DNA from: Rhizobium herbae
GTDB lineage: Bacteria > Pseudomonadota > Alphaproteobacteria > Rhizobiales > Rhizobiaceae
Assembly: GCF_017873135.1 (NCBI RefSeq)
Contig: NZ_JAGGJV010000001.1
Span: 1 to 64,000, forward strand
Direction: 5' to 3'
DNA: 64,000 nucleotides
Below are positions 63,514 through 64,000 of this stretch, one piece after another; positions within the stretch are counted from its first letter, which is position 1; each line of letters begins with the position of its first letter. The notes under the pieces were generated by a model. The model made no database searches. It was not told the DNA's origin and saw nothing but the letters and a program-made list of their open reading frames with translations. A program made the translations under genes and the position numbers.

Positions 63514-64000
63514 CTAGATGTCCAGGTTTTCCGCGAACACCGCGCGTTCCTGGATGAAGCGGAAGCGGGCGTCGGCCTTGGTGCCCATCAGATTGTCCAC
63601 GGCTTCGCGCGTGCCTTCAAAGTCGATCTCGTCGATGGCGACCTTGAGCAGCGTGCGCTTGGCCGGATCCATCGTGGTTTCCTTCAGCTGCGCCGGCATC
63701 ATCTCGCCAAGGCCCTTGAAGCGGCCGATCTCGACCTTGCCGCGGCCGTTGAATTCCGTTTCCATCAGTTCCACCCGATGGGCGTCGTCGCGCGCGTAGA
63801 GCGTCTTTGCGCCTTGGGTGATGCGGTAGAGCGGCGGTACGGCCAGATAGAGGTGACCGCCGCGCACGAGCTCCGGCATTTCCTGGTAGAAGAAGGTGAT
63901 CAGCAGCGAGGCGATATGGGCGCCGTCGACGTCGGCATCGGTCATGACGATGACGCGCTCGTAACGCAGGTCTTCCTCGCGGTACTTGCTGCGCGTGCCG
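63514..64000 (-). CDS. parE: DNA topoisomerase IV subunit B (partial)
   Basis: The C-terminal part of ParE/GyrB-type subunit; the 5' end lies beyond 64000. The TOPRIM metal motif DADVDGAHIA, then LLITFFYQEMPELVRGGHLY and FKGLGEMMPAQLKETTMDP, and a close KADARFRFIQERAVFAENL are visible, and the frame continues upstream as SKYREEDLRYERVIVMTDAD. With ParC it decatenates chromosomes. The end residues KADARFRFIQERA are typical of ParE rather than GyrB, whose tail differs, so parE is preferred. Confidence 0.9.
   Translation of the reverse strand, partial: GTRSKYREEDLRYERVIVMTDADVDGAHIASLLITFFYQEMPELVRGGHLYLAVPPLYRITQGAKTLYARDDAHRVELMETEFNGRGKVEIGRFKGLGEMMPAQLKETTMDPAKRTLLKVAIDEIDFEGTREAVDNLMGTKADARFRFIQERAVFAENLDI

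Overview
The window looks like chromosomal DNA of an alphaproteobacterium in the order Rhizobiales, most likely family Rhizobiaceae (Rhizobium/Agrobacterium relatives). This rests on high GC with strong third-position GC, the tuf-S10-spc-alpha ribosomal layout with adk between secY and rpsM and no rpsD after rpsK, PAS_5, DUF1489 and twin-PilZ proteins, and an ATP12 chaperone gene. I see no prophage, insertion sequence, CRISPR array, toxin-antitoxin pair or defence island; nearly everything reads as vertically inherited core genome. One tRNA, tRNA-Leu(GAG), is present.

Region 1 (1-15350) is the ribosomal supercluster, all on the + strand: the tuf 3' end, then rpsJ-rplC-rplD-rplW-rplB-rpsS-rplV-rpsC-rplP-rpmC-rpsQ, rplN-rplX-rplE-rpsN-rpsH-rplF-rplR-rpsE-rpmD-rplO, secY-adk, and rpsM-rpsK-rpoA-rplQ. 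Most spacers are 3-40 nt. A few are 100-290 nt and carry strong stem-loops: before rpsJ, rplC, rplN, rpsE, secY, rpsK and rpoA. These probably cut the cluster into separately controlled units and hold autogenous ribosomal-protein sites that I cannot assign to a known class. The spacer before rpsK holds a 29-nt element present twice.

Region 2 (15400-31700) is a mosaic of housekeeping genes: a DegP-like protease, rarA, a VOC protein, a guanidinium exporter (sugE/gdx) behind a clear two-hairpin guanidine-II (mini-ykkC) riboswitch, a minus-strand run ATP12 chaperone / HAD phosphatase / RluC / CrcB, a stand-alone DUF1883 protein, and a minus-strand block holding both enzymes of glutathione-dependent formaldehyde oxidation (frmA and fghA) separated by four unrelated genes. 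An XRE regulator, a drug/metabolite transporter, an unusual SRPBCC-site-2-protease fusion and lipB follow.

Region 3 (31700-49100) has tRNA-Leu, a peptide deformylase homologue that has lost two of three metal ligands, mgtE, a MerR regulator with a palindromic operator in front of it, a Tat-exported PhoX-family protein, membrane proteins (isoprenylcysteine methyltransferase-like, DUF1624, DUF599), L-serine dehydratase, a D,D-carboxypeptidase with SPOR domain, a transglutaminase-like cysteine peptidase, twin-PilZ and PAS_5 proteins, a rhomboid protease and a CBS protein. It also contains the largest gene-free stretch (45148-45909) and a strong terminator with no upstream gene (47460-47494).

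Region 4 (49100-64000) carries a patatin-like phospholipase, hisI, folE, an IscU-like/yidD/DUF1697 cluster, thrS, an acyltransferase, a nitroreductase and flavin reductase pair, a DUF2336 protein, a TetR regulator divergent from an NAD-dependent reductase with twin operator palindromes between them, a GNAT acetyltransferase and the 3' part of parE.
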